A DNA stretch of 64,000 bases from Roseiarcus sp963822215 (GCA_963822215.1 CAWGGX010000007.1:868001-932000), one strand, 5' to 3'; positions 8,957 to 17,376 are shown, numbered from the stretch's first letter. Made by a program: numbers and translations. The notes: generated by a model not told the origin, from the sequence alone.

Positions 8957-9933
8957 GGCGCGCTCACCGCGCAAGGCGAGAAGCCGAGCAACCTGTCGCG
9001 CCGCCAATTGCGCAGGACAGTGCGGCGCGATCGGGAGACCAGCGCGACCTCATCGCCCGCCCGAACCTCGCCGATCACCGCGGCATGGATGTCGCGCTCG
9101 CGAAAGCGCGCCGTCAGCGCGTCCGCATCGCGTTGCGCCGTCGACAAGAGAAAGCCGAAGCTCGGAAAGGTCTTCAGCCAATGCCCGAGCGAAACGCCGG
9201 GCGGCGGCTCGATCGCGTCCAGGTCGAGGTTGATCGCAACGCCCGAACTCTCCGCGAGCATGATCGCGGTGCCGGGAATGCCGCCCTGGCTGATGTCCTT
9301 TGCAGCTCGCGCGAGACCTAGCTCGGCGATTTCCGGCAGCAGGGCGAGATCGGCGCGCAAGCGCGCGCTCGGCGCTTCGAGCGCGGCCTGCCAGTTGTCG
9401 AACGGTTCGCGATAGGCGCCGCGATGGTCGATCGCCGCGACGAGCGCGTCGCCCGGCCGCGCGTCGAAGCTGGTCAGAAGCCGCGGACCGGCGCGGCCGA
9501 GAACGGCGACGGCGAGTTGCGCCTGGCTCGTACGCAGGTTGCTGTGGCCGCCGACGATCGGCGTCCCATAGGCCTTGGATGCGGCCTTCATGCCGTCCAG
9601 GATGGCCGCCGCCGCAGGCTCGCCGTCGGCCCAAATCGCGTCAACGATCGCGATGGGCCGCCCGCCCATTGCGGCGATATCGCTGAGGTTGACCATGATT
9701 CCGCACCATCCAGCGAACCACGGGTCGGCGGCGACAAAGCCGCTGATAAAGCCCTCGATGGCGAACAGCAGATGCCCGTCGCCGTCCGGAATGGCGGCGC
9801 AGTCGTCGCCGACCGGAATCGAGGCGCCGCGCAGAGCAAGGCGTTCGGCGACCCCCCCGATTTCCGCCTTGGCCGCGAGGCGGGCGCTCTGTTGCGCCGC
9901 GCGCGCCAGCGCTTCGAAGGTCGCCGCGTCCAT
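8953..9933 (-). CDS. Sll0787-family AIR-synthase-like protein (Nit1C cluster)
   Basis: A 326-residue homolog of PurM/SelD-type ATP-using enzymes. The glycine-rich VGDDCAAIP lies near residue 45, then the domain NLSDIAAMGGRPIAIVDAI and VGGHSNLRTS, and a C-terminal AIR_synth_C-like region with KDISQGGIPGTAIMLAESSGV. These features suggest an ATP-dependent phosphorylation or cyclisation. The start at 9933 lies just past the stop of the GNAT gene and has AAGG upstream. In some relatives this protein and the GNAT are fused, which agrees with their adjacency here. Confidence 0.87.
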   Translation of the reverse strand: MDAATFEALARAAQQSARLAAKAEIGGVAERLALRGASIPVGDDCAAIPDGDGHLLFAIEGFISGFVAADPWFAGWCGIMVNLSDIAAMGGRPIAIVDAIWADGEPAAAAILDGMKAASKAYGTPIVGGHSNLRTSQAQLAVAVLGRAGPRLLTSFDARPGDALVAAIDHRGAYREPFDNWQAALEAPSARLRADLALLPEIAELGLARAAKDISQGGIPGTAIMLAESSGVAINLDLDAIEPPPGVSLGHWLKTFPSFGFLLSTAQRDADALTARFRERDIHAAVIGEVRAGDEVALVSRSRRTVLRNWRRDRLLGFSPCAVSAP

Positions 9934-9934
9934 C

Positions 9935-10474
9935 TCAGGCCGCCTTCCGGAGCGCGACAAAGCCCATCTCAGGCGCGCCGCAGGGCGGATAGGCGGCGAG
10001 GTCCGCGCGCATCTTTAGATGCGGCCGGCCATGCAGGTCGACCTCGTCGAGCGTTTCCCAATGCATCTGGCGGAAGAGCGGACCGTTCTGCGCCTGGACA
10101 TGTGCGAGAAAGGTCCTGCAGCCCATCGCATGGGCGGAGGAGACCGCGAGGCGAATGAGCGTCGCGCCGATTGCGCCGACGCGCCGGTAGTCGCGCTCGA
10201 CGGCGAGCCGGGAGCCCCACCAGAGGCCTGGCGCCTCCTCGTGGATGCGCACCGTGCCCACTACGCAGTCGGCTGCCACGCCGAGCATCGAAAGGGCGAC
10301 GATCGGAATGGCGTAGTCGTCGGTCGCGTCGCGGTCATCGCCCGCGAAGATCCGCTGCTCCTCGCAGAAGACGGCGCGCCTGAGCGCAAAGGCTCCCTCG
10401 CGCTCCCAGCGCGACGCGGCGAACTTGATGCGGAACTCGCAGGGCAAGAATGGAACGATGGATTCGACGATCAT
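9935..10474 (-). CDS. MSMEG_0567-family GNAT acetyltransferase (Nit1C cluster)
   Basis: A 179-residue member of the GNAT fold. The region EREGAFALRRAVFCEEQRIF is typical of this subfamily. RDYRRVGAIGATLIRLAVSSA forms the acetyl-CoA-binding segment (R/Q-x2-G-x-G/A pattern), and FRQMHWETLDEVDLHGRPHLKM follows near the end. The start at 10474 overlaps the radical SAM stop as ATGA; the frame continues upstream to 10708 only as a shadow inside that gene. It would acylate an amine in the pathway. Confidence 0.87.
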   Translation of the reverse strand: MIVESIVPFLPCEFRIKFAASRWEREGAFALRRAVFCEEQRIFAGDDRDATDDYAIPIVALSMLGVAADCVVGTVRIHEEAPGLWWGSRLAVERDYRRVGAIGATLIRLAVSSAHAMGCRTFLAHVQAQNGPLFRQMHWETLDEVDLHGRPHLKMRADLAAYPPCGAPEMGFVALRKAA

Positions 10475-11577
10475 GACGCGAGCGCCTTCTCGTAAGTCGA
10501 CAGCGCCGAGCACGCGCCGCACTTGCCGCAGCCCGCCTTGATGTCGGCGGCCTTGAGCCCAGCTTCGACCAGCATCCGGGCGAGAGGCTCGAGCAGGGAA
10601 TGCATGAACGCGGCCGAAGGCGTAGCCGCGCTTTCCAACGGCGTGCCGGAGATCGGCACCAGCGGCACGACGAACGGGTAGACGCCGAGCCCGACAAGGT
10701 CCTCGCACATCGCCAGGATCGCCTCGCGCGTGTCGCCGAGCCCGGCGAGGATGTAGGTCGAGACCTGCCCTCGCCCAAAAACCGGGACGGCCGCGGCGAA
10801 AGCAGAAAGATAGCGCTCGACCGGGACTTCAGCCTTGCCGGGCATCACCCGCTGACGAACGTTCGGCGTGACTGCTTCGAGGTGCATGCCCAGGCTGTCG
10901 ACACCGGCGGTCTTCAGCCGGCGGAACCACGCGTCGTCGTCGGGCGGCTCGCACTGGGCCTGAATCGGCAGGGCGACCGCCGCTTTGACCGCCGCGGCGC
11001 TCTCGCACAGGATCGACGCGCCGCGGTCGGCGCCTTTCGGCGTGCCGGTCGTCATCACCATGTGTTTGACGCCGTCGAGCGTCACGGCTGCGCTCGCGAC
11101 CTCGGCGAGCTGAGCTGGCGTCTTGCGCTCGACCGTCCGGCCGGCCGCGAGCGACTGGCCGATGGCGCAGAATTGGCAGGCCTTCGTGCGGCTCTGATAG
11201 CGGATGCACGTCTGCAGCACGGTCGTCGCCAGCACGTCCCGTCCGTGCAGGGCGGCGATCTTCGAATAGGGCACGCCGTCCGCGGTCACGAGATCGTAGA
11301 ACCGCGGCCGCAGTGGAAAAGTGGCCTCGGCTAAGGCTACCCCGTCCCGCAAAATGCGGCTCTTCCCGTTCGCGTCGGGCGCTTCGACCACGTACGGGCT
11401 GTCGAACGCGGGCGCGGTGTGGACCGGCGCCATGATCGTCATGCCGTCGATCGTCAGGGCCTTGTGATCCGATGGTCCCGCGCCGCCGCGCCGGCTCTCG
11501 ACGCCGGCTCTCGGATCAGCCAGCCGCACCCCGAACGTTTGCAACTCGTTGATCAAATGCTCGGTCTGCAAGTTCAT
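10471..11577 (-). CDS. MSMEG_0568-family radical SAM protein (Nit1C cluster)
   Basis: A 368-residue radical SAM enzyme related to the BioB/HydE group. The cluster-binding cysteines occur in TCIRYQSRTKACQFC, a C-x9-C-x2-C spacing rather than the usual C-x3-C-x2-C. A second cysteine group (CGKCGAC) is at the C-terminus and might hold an auxiliary cluster. MTTGTPKGADRG and GLGDTREAILAMCEDL are TIM-barrel segments near the SAM site. The start at 11577 has GGAGAGA upstream and lies 62 bases inside the nitrilase gene. The substrate is unknown. Confidence 0.88.
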   Translation of the reverse strand: MNLQTEHLINELQTFGVRLADPRAGVESRRGGAGPSDHKALTIDGMTIMAPVHTAPAFDSPYVVEAPDANGKSRILRDGVALAEATFPLRPRFYDLVTADGVPYSKIAALHGRDVLATTVLQTCIRYQSRTKACQFCAIGQSLAAGRTVERKTPAQLAEVASAAVTLDGVKHMVMTTGTPKGADRGASILCESAAAVKAAVALPIQAQCEPPDDDAWFRRLKTAGVDSLGMHLEAVTPNVRQRVMPGKAEVPVERYLSAFAAAVPVFGRGQVSTYILAGLGDTREAILAMCEDLVGLGVYPFVVPLVPISGTPLESAATPSAAFMHSLLEPLARMLVEAGLKAADIKAGCGKCGACSALSTYEKALAS

Positions 11578-12556
11578 GGCTCTCTCCATCGGCGGGGCGG
11601 TGCGCTTCGGCGGCGGGCGGGGCGGGTTCGAAAGTGAGGGGGCGAGCGGGGCGCGGGTCGAGCGTGAGGCTGAGCAGCTCGGGCCGCGCGTAATGGCCGA
11701 CCGAATCCATCATGCGCTTGCGCTTGACGATCAGGCCGAAGTCGAGGTCGGCGACGACCATGCCTTCGCCTTCGGTCAGCGGCGGCGCGAGGTGGCGGCC
11801 TTCCGGAGAAACGATCGCGGTCATGCAGCCGCCGCGCAGTCCACGTCGCAAGGACTCGTCGGGAGTGATCGATGCGATCTGCTCCTCGGTCAGCCAGCCG
11901 GTGGCGTTGACCACGAAACAGCCGCTTTCCAGCGCGTGGTGGCGGATCGTCACCTCGATCTGCTCGGCGAAGATCGGCCCGACGAGCGAGCCGGGAAACT
12001 GCGCGGCGTGGATCTCCTCGTGCTGGGCCATCAGCGCGTAGCGGGCAAGCGGGTTGTAGTGCTCCCAGCAGGCGAGCGCGCCGACCCGGCCGACCGCCGT
12101 CTCGACCACGGCGAGGCCCGAGCCGTCGCCCTGACCCCAGATCATCCGCTCGTGGAAGGTCGGCGTGATCTTGCGCCGCTTGAGCCTCAGCGCGCCGTCG
12201 GCGTCGAACACGAGCTGGGTGTTGTAGAGCGAGCCGTGGTCGCGCTCGTTGACGCCGAGCACCACGACCGCGCCCGCCTTTCGCGCCGCCGCCGCGACGA
12301 TTTCTGTCTGAGGGCCCGGCGCCACCACGGCGTGCTCATAGAGGCGGACATGCTCGGCGCCGCTGAGCACCGGCGGCAAGACGAAGGAAAAATAAGGGTA
12401 CCAAGGGACGAATGTCTCGGGAAAGACGATCAGCTCGGCCCCCTTGGCGGCGGCGTCGTCGATCGTGGCGACGACGCGCGCGAGCGTCGCCTCGCCAGAG
12501 GTGAGATCCGGCGCGATCTGCACAGCCGCAGCCCGGACCTTGCGGGGTTTGGACAT
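11516..12556 (-). CDS. Nitrilase-superfamily enzyme, Nit1C/Sll0784 type
   Basis: A 346-residue carbon-nitrogen hydrolase. The Glu-Lys-Cys triad is present: E in VFPETFVPWYPYF, K in RRKITPTFHERMIWG and C in ALACWEHYNP. The C-W-E-H-Y-N-P context is typical of true nitrilases. Relatives in this cluster have been linked to cyanide assimilation in pseudomonads, and Sll0784 has nitrilase activity. Its C-terminus overlaps the radical SAM gene by 62 bases, more than the usual 4-base coupling. It follows the MSMEG_0572 gene after 54 bases. Confidence 0.92.
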   Translation of the reverse strand: MSKPRKVRAAAVQIAPDLTSGEATLARVVATIDDAAAKGAELIVFPETFVPWYPYFSFVLPPVLSGAEHVRLYEHAVVAPGPQTEIVAAAARKAGAVVVLGVNERDHGSLYNTQLVFDADGALRLKRRKITPTFHERMIWGQGDGSGLAVVETAVGRVGALACWEHYNPLARYALMAQHEEIHAAQFPGSLVGPIFAEQIEVTIRHHALESGCFVVNATGWLTEEQIASITPDESLRRGLRGGCMTAIVSPEGRHLAPPLTEGEGMVVADLDFGLIVKRKRMMDSVGHYARPELLSLTLDPRPARPLTFEPAPPAAEAHRPADGESHELADRAFDQRVANVRGAAG

Positions 12557-12610
12557 CGTCAGGTCTCCCGTGGGAAGCGGCAGGGCCGGAGCCCCGCCTA
12601 AAAGCGGCCG

Positions 12611-13093
12611 TCAGAGCGTCCAGGTGTCGAGAATGAAGGCGTTGTCGCGCCTGTGGATGAGGACGAGGTCAAGCACGTCCAACGGACTGATTGGCCGGAT
12701 GCCCTCAATCAGCGACGGCTCGCCGTGGCCGTAGAGCGCCTGCAGAGCGAAACGGCAGGCATAGACCTTGCCGCCTTCGCCGATGAATTTCGTGATCTGA
12801 TTGTTGAAGTTCTGGTGGCCAGGGAAAGCTTCGTCGCCGATCTTGGGAAAGCCGCGCTGCACGCCGAGCGTTACCCCCGGTCCGTAAAGCAGGATCGAGG
12901 TCTCGAAGCCTTTGCGCAGCAGGCGCGTGGCCTGCAGCAGGTTGACGAGACCGATCGAGCCTTCGAAGGCGACAGTGTGGAAGGTGACGAGCGCCTTTTC
13001 GCCCGGCTTGGCTTTCACGTCCTCGAACACTTTCTCTTCATAATCGACGAACGCGTCGCCCTTCTTGTGGGCGGGAAATTCGACCTTCGGCAT
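12611..13093 (-). CDS. MSMEG_0572/Sll0783-family nitrogen starvation response protein
   Basis: A 160-residue protein, first gene of the Nit1C cluster. MPKVEFPAHKKGDAFVDYEEKVF and the central ATRLLRKGFETSILLYGPGV match the Sll0783 family, which has a DsrE-like alpha/beta core. The Synechocystis homolog is induced by nitrogen starvation and needed for polyhydroxybutyrate accumulation. The start at 13093 has GAGAGGAAA upstream; the frame open to 13171 runs through the promoter region. No enzymatic residues can be assigned. Confidence 0.9.
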   Translation of the reverse strand: MPKVEFPAHKKGDAFVDYEEKVFEDVKAKPGEKALVTFHTVAFEGSIGLVNLLQATRLLRKGFETSILLYGPGVTLGVQRGFPKIGDEAFPGHQNFNNQITKFIGEGGKVYACRFALQALYGHGEPSLIEGIRPISPLDVLDLVLIHRRDNAFILDTWTL

Positions 13094-13168
13094 GGGTTTT
13101 TCCTCTCGGCTACCGCCGGCGGCCGCCGGCTGCGACAAAACGCCGCAAGTCTCGTGCCAACAATTTTC

Positions 13169-13200
13169 CATGCAATCTGCCCATCAATCCGACTTGCATG
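13169..13200. promoter_or_regulatory. Candidate operator between Nit1C cluster and MocR regulator
   Basis: Two perfect inverted 7-base arms, CATGCAA (13169–13175) and TTGCATG (13194–13200), are separated by 18 bases in the divergent intergenic region. The centre lies about 90 bases upstream of the first cluster gene and about 80 bases upstream of the regulator. Position and symmetry suit a dimeric GntR-type regulator, but binding is inferred. Confidence 0.4.
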
Positions 13201-13263
13201 AGGCCAAGATTCCAGTCAAATGATCGGAAATCAGGTCATGGCTTCGCCGGCGAGGCCGAATTA

Positions 13264-14724
13264 ATGGACGGACAGGCGCCCAATGTCGTTGCGATCACAA
13301 AACAACACGGTACGATCAATCCGGCTGTCGTCGGCCCGGGTCTCACCGCAATGAAGGCGTGGACCCCGGCGCTTCAGGGCCGGAACGGCCCCCGCTACCT
13401 CGCCATCGCCGACGCGATCGCCGACGACATCGTGGCGGGGAGGCTCGCCCCCGGCGATCGCCTGCCGCCGCAGCGAACGCTGGCCGAGTGGCTTTCGCTC
13501 GACTTCACCACCGTCGCGCGCGGCTACGTCGAGGCGGGGAAGCGCGGTCTCGTCGAGTCGATCGTTGGCCGTGGGACTTTCGTCCGCCGCGCCGCGATGG
13601 TGCGGGGCGAGCCGGCGCCCGGCCGGTCGCGCGCGGACTTCTCGATGAACATGCCGCCGGAACCGGAAGACCCGGCGCTCCTCTCCCGCATGCGCGACGG
13701 CTACGCCAGCGTCGCGGCGGACCTCGAGACGCTTCTGCGCTACCAAGGTTTCGGCGGATCGCCGGCCGATCTGACCGCCGCCGCGGCGTGGCTGGGGCGA
13801 CGGGCGCTCGTGCCCTCCCAGGAGCGCATCTTTGTCGCGCCGGGCGCGCATGCCGCCATGGTCGGCATCTTTAGCCTGCTCGCCAAGGCGGGCGAGGTGG
13901 TTTTATGCGAGGCGATCACCTATCCGGGCGTCCGTTCGATCGCCGCGCAGCTCGGGCTTCAGCTCATCGGCGTCGAGACGGATCGCGACGGCGTCATTCC
14001 CGAGGCGCTGGAGGAAGCCGTAAAAGCGCACGCGCCGAAGGCGATCTATCTCAATCCGACCCTGCAGAACCCGACGACGATCACCATCCCTGAGCGCCGG
14101 CGCGCCGCGATCTGCTCGATCGCCCGCCGACACGGCGTCATGATCGTGGAGGACGACGCCTACGGCTTCATCCAGACCCATGGGCCCGCGCCGCTCGCGG
14201 CCATCGCGCCCGACGCCTGCTGGCACATTGCCGGGCTCGCCAAATGCATCGGCGCCGGCCTGCGGCTCGCCTATGTGATCGCTCCGGACGTGCGCGCCGG
14301 CTGGTCGTACATCAGTGCGATGCGCGCGTTCTCGGTGATGGCCTCGCCGGTCACGGCGGCGGTGGCGACGCGCTGGATCACCGATGGCACCGCCGACATG
14401 ATCCTGCGGTTCATCCGCGCCGAGACGATGGAGCGCCAGCGCATCGCGGCGCGGCTGCTCGAGCCGGGCTCCTACCTATCGGATCCGCTCAGCTTCAATC
14501 TGTGGCTGCCGTTGCGCAACGGATGGACACGCTCGGCATTCGTCAGCCATGTGCGCCCGATCGGGCTCGGCGTCATCGCCAGCGACGTCTGCACCGCCGC
14601 GGGCGCTCCGCCGGAGGCCGTGCGCATCGGGCTCGGCGGCCCGGTGACCCGGTCCCAGATCGAACGTGGGCTCGCATTCATTGCCCATGCGCTGGATGGC
14701 GGGGCGCACGCGAACGCCATGTGA
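13264..14724 (+). CDS. MocR-type GntR/aminotransferase transcriptional regulator
   Basis: A 486-residue one-component regulator. It has an N-terminal winged helix (PRYLAIADAIADDIVAGRLAPGDRLPPQRTLAEWL) fused to a fold-type I PLP aminotransferase domain. PLP-site features include NPTLQNPTTIT, VEDDAYGFI and IAGLAKCIGAGLRLAY, the K of LAK being the expected Schiff-base lysine. The 13264 start has GAGG at good spacing; 13351 (MKAWTPALQG) matches the usual N-terminus of the family and is an alternative. It is divergent from the Nit1C genes and so probably senses an amino-compound and regulates them. Confidence 0.85.
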   Translation: MDGQAPNVVAITKQHGTINPAVVGPGLTAMKAWTPALQGRNGPRYLAIADAIADDIVAGRLAPGDRLPPQRTLAEWLSLDFTTVARGYVEAGKRGLVESIVGRGTFVRRAAMVRGEPAPGRSRADFSMNMPPEPEDPALLSRMRDGYASVAADLETLLRYQGFGGSPADLTAAAAWLGRRALVPSQERIFVAPGAHAAMVGIFSLLAKAGEVVLCEAITYPGVRSIAAQLGLQLIGVETDRDGVIPEALEEAVKAHAPKAIYLNPTLQNPTTITIPERRRAAICSIARRHGVMIVEDDAYGFIQTHGPAPLAAIAPDACWHIAGLAKCIGAGLRLAYVIAPDVRAGWSYISAMRAFSVMASPVTAAVATRWITDGTADMILRFIRAETMERQRIAARLLEPGSYLSDPLSFNLWLPLRNGWTRSAFVSHVRPIGLGVIASDVCTAAGAPPEAVRIGLGGPVTRSQIERGLAFIAHALDGGAHANAM

Positions 14725-14884
14725 GTGAGCTGGCGTTTGCCCCCAATTCCGACTGTCAGGAGCGGGCGTTCCTCCCAGTTCCAAAGGGATCGCGAAGAAT
14801 GCGTCGCGCCATATTTGCGCGGAACGGCGGCAACCGGAGACCCGCGGATCCGCGCGGCCAGCGCAGCCGCCGAACTTTCGCACC

Positions 14885-15379
14885 TCAGGGGTGCGGCTTC
14901 GGCGCCGCCATCGTGGCTTCGGAGGTGCGAGCCGCCGGCGGATTGGCGCCACTTCCGGGTCCGGGCGAAAAGAGGGTTGAGATCGCGTAGACGATGAGCA
15001 CCATCAGGATGAAGGCGCTCAATCCGGTGAGCATCGGCCTCTGTCGCAAGCCGGTAGCCCCCAATGCACTGTCCAACGGACGGACATTGGGAGTCTTGCT
15101 TCTCGGCAACAGCGCAACGAGATCCGCGGCGCTCGTCTGTGACGGAATGGCGCTCGCCGGCTCGCGCGGCAGCGCGTCAATCAACGCGGTCAATCGCTCG
15201 GCAGCCGCTTCCCTCGGCATTCGCGCCAGATTCGTGGCCTCCTGCCAGGGATCGACGTCGAGCCGAGCGAGCGCGGAAAGGACGCTGAGCGTCGTTCCAT
15301 TGCGATCCTCGCCGATCCGCGCGCCGAGGAATTCGTCGAACTCCGGCCCGATGAGAGGCGACAGCGCGGCATGGGTCAT
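14885..15379 (-). CDS. Conserved hypothetical single-span membrane protein
   Basis: A 164-residue protein. A soluble N-terminal part (FDEFLGARIGEDRNGTTLSVLSALARLDVDPW) precedes one membrane segment near residues 118–138 (LTGLSAFILMVLIVYAISTL) and a short Pro/Ala-rich tail. It overlaps the stop of the response regulator by four bases (ATGA), so the two are co-translated and probably act together. I recognise no named domain. Confidence 0.75.
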   Translation of the reverse strand: MTHAALSPLIGPEFDEFLGARIGEDRNGTTLSVLSALARLDVDPWQEATNLARMPREAAAERLTALIDALPREPASAIPSQTSAADLVALLPRSKTPNVRPLDSALGATGLRQRPMLTGLSAFILMVLIVYAISTLFSPGPGSGANPPAARTSEATMAAPKPHP

Positions 15380-15756
15380 GCCGAGACACGGTCGGAAACC
15401 GGCGCCGCCGAGAGCGCCCGTTCAATCGCCCGCTCCAGGTCCGATACGCGGAAGGGTTTTTGGATAAGGACAGCCTCAGGACCCAGCGTCATCCCCCGCA
15501 CCCTGTCGCCGGTCACGAACACGTGCGGGACAAACTCGCTTCGGAGGATCTCTTTCACCGCCGCTATGCCGCTCGCCTCGCCAAGTCCGACATCGACGAT
15601 CATTAAATCCGGGCGCCAATGCGAAGCGGCGGCCACGGCGGCGGCGACATTGCGCTCTACGGCGCAGACGGTGTGACCAAGGCCCTCGAGCGTTTCCGCG
15701 AGCAATTCGCCAATTGTCGCGTCGTCTTCCACCACCAGGGTGCGCAGCGCCTTCAT
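15376..15756 (-). CDS. Single-domain response regulator (CheY-like)
   Basis: A 126-residue receiver domain with no output domain. The acidic pocket is VVEDD at the start, the phosphoacceptor Asp is in LMIVDVGLGEASG, the conserved Thr in VFVTGD and the Lys in LIQKPFRVSDL. The start at 15756 has GGAAGGGG upstream. It probably takes phosphate from a histidine kinase such as the large hybrid kinase 2 kb away, an inference from proximity. One copy of the TGAGTAGTTTCCGA motif lies about 400 bases upstream, pointing toward it. Confidence 0.88.
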   Translation of the reverse strand: MKALRTLVVEDDATIGELLAETLEGLGHTVCAVERNVAAAVAAASHWRPDLMIVDVGLGEASGIAAVKEILRSEFVPHVFVTGDRVRGMTLGPEAVLIQKPFRVSDLERAIERALSAAPVSDRVSA

Positions 15757-16152
15757 TGAATTCCCCTTCCCGCCTGCTCCGCCCCAGTTCATCGAGACGG
15801 CGACGTTGTCGAGCAACTCCGAGCCGACCGGATCGGTTACCAACGTCGGAGCCACGCTATTGATCATCATCGGCGTCGCGATAATTTTCCTGCAACCCTC
15901 GGGATTGTCCCGCCGAATCGTTGCGAAGTTTGCGGAGATCGATCGCCGCCGCTAGGCGCCGGTGCAAAATCTCGGCGGTCTGGGCGCCGACACTCTCAGA
16001 TAACGTGTTCGGATGCATGATCGAACCTCAAGAGTATGGCGACGCAAATGTCGTCCGTCGGCTTCAGCGTTCGTCCCCAACGGACAATCTCTATGCGAAC
16101 ATGGCGCAATCGATCTGCGGACATGATACGAGCGCCGATCGATAAGATAGCG

Positions 16153-16166
16153 TCGGAAACTACTCA
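16153..16166 (-). promoter_or_regulatory. Island motif copy 1 (TGAGTAGTTTCCGA)
   Basis: Exact copy of the 14-base motif read on the minus strand, about 390 bases upstream of the response regulator gene and oriented toward it. It is the most distant of the nine copies from its presumed target. Confidence 0.5.
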
Positions 16167-16223
16167 TGCCGCGCCGCGACGAGCCCCGGCCAAAAGCGCG
16201 CCAAGGCAACTAGCCCATCAATT

Positions 16224-16316
16224 CCTTGAAACTTCGCGCCGGCGGCACTGGCCCCTCGCGTCCGAAATGTAGGAGTTTCACCGGCGGGATATGATTCGAG
16301 TTTTCGGAGCGCTTGA
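16224..16316. repeat. Dispersed repeat R, copy 1
   Basis: About 93 bases beginning CCTTGAAACTTCGCGC. They align without large gaps to 16846–16938, sharing blocks such as CTTGAAACTTC, CTCGCGTCCGAAA-type and ATGATTCGA-type strings, and differ at roughly one base in five. No coding role is evident. Confidence 0.65.
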
Positions 16317-16500
16317 CGAGGGTGGGATGGCTTGCGGTTCGCGCGCATCCTGAATGGACGCAAGTCTTGGGGGTGAAGGCTCCGAAGGCCGCCACCCTCA
16401 TCCGCGACCATCCGCCTTCCAAAAACCGAAGCGGCTGCGCGCTCGGAAAGGCCGATTCGGCTCAAAATCGTCTCGCTCTCGGTCCGCCGCCGCCGATCCG

Positions 16501-16522
16501 AATTCCCTGCTAGCAGGGAATT
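16501..16522. repeat. Perfect 22-base palindrome
   Basis: AATTCCCTGC followed directly by its mirror, centred on CTAG, with no spacer. It reads the same on both strands over all 22 bases. It lies between the two copies of repeat R, in non-coding DNA. Confidence 0.7.
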
Positions 16523-16845
16523 TTCTTGCGCCGCGGTCGGCGCTCCGTTCCATAAAGCCTTGCAATGTCATGGCGTTGCTGGCTTTGCAACCCACCGCTT
16601 GCAGGCCGGATCGGGCGCGGAACAGGGAATTTCCAACGCCCGGAACATGTCGTTATCGGGCGCTTTCGGAGCGGAACAGGGAAAGAACAGGCGGGCGAAA
16701 ACGGGGCGCGAGACCGGGCGGGGCTGAGTTGCAAGCCGCGGCCAGGACTCCCTTTCCCCAACCGGGAAGGGTTGCGCACGTGAGGGTCCGACGAGAGTGC
16801 GCCGCGCGATCCGTGCAAAGAGCATCTTGCTCTCGGACATCGATA

Positions 16846-16938
16846 CCTTGAAACTTCACGCTGGCGGCCCTGGCCCATCGCGTCCGAAACGTTGGAACTC
16901 AATCGGCAAGATGTGATTCGAATTTTGGAGACGCTTCA
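16846..16938. repeat. Dispersed repeat R, copy 2
   Basis: Second diverged copy of the repeat at 16224–16316, in the same orientation. It abuts the end of the membrane protein gene at 16936. Confidence 0.65.
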
Positions 16939-17376
16939 CTCGGTTTCCCAGCCCAGGAGCACGCCCGCGAGCAGAGCGGCGGCAAGCGTGAGAGAGGGGT
17001 GTTGCCGAAAGAAGCTTGATCCACCTGCGAGCAGCGCGTCGTCGGGGAAGGCTGAAGCCAGGCTTGGACGCGGCGATAGCCTCGTGCGCCGATCCCGAGC
17101 GCGCCGATCGAAAACGAACGCCACGAACGCAGCCGCACAAAGAACGGCAGAGATGACAAGCGACGCGCGGGCGGCGCCGAGCATGGGCGAGGCGGCAATC
17201 CAAAGAGCGACGAGGCCGCAGGCGAGAGCCGCCGCGGCGCAGAGAAGCGCGCTGACCTGGAGGATTGCGCTACGCGGAAAGGACCCGGTCGGTTGCGGCT
17301 CGGCGGGCGCGGCGCCAGGCTGAAACAGTGCAAGAGCGATCTGGATGAGGTCGCTGGAAGTCGAGGGTTGGCTCAC
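16936..17376 (-). CDS. YqjE-like membrane protein (holin superfamily type)
   Basis: A 146-residue protein starting with GTG that overlaps the DUF883 stop by four bases. Two adjacent membrane segments lie at about residues 37–60 and 68–90, and a third hydrophobic stretch is at the C-terminus (LTLAAALLAGVLLGW). A small multi-span partner directly after a DUF883/YqjD protein is the standard order of the yqjD–yqjE pair, which supports the call more than any motif does. It may help attach ribosome-binding YqjD-type proteins to the membrane. Confidence 0.65.
   Translation of the reverse strand: MSQPSTSSDLIQIALALFQPGAAPAEPQPTGSFPRSAILQVSALLCAAAALACGLVALWIAASPMLGAARASLVISAVLCAAAFVAFVFDRRARDRRTRLSPRPSLASAFPDDALLAGGSSFFRQHPSLTLAAALLAGVLLGWETE

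Larger units (their letters stand above)
15757..16935. other. Long intergenic region with repeats, no convincing gene
   Basis: About 1.2 kb without a credible coding frame. It holds one stress-type motif copy (16153–16166), two diverged copies of a roughly 93-base repeat and a perfect 22-base palindrome. The string CAGGGAA recurs near 16513, 16623 and 16677. This looks like repeat-derived or decayed DNA. Confidence 0.6.

Noticed and set aside
15740..15955. 71-codon plus-strand frame with a hydrophobic stretch
   Set aside because: It overlaps the start of the response regulator on the other strand and has no ribosome binding site or family.
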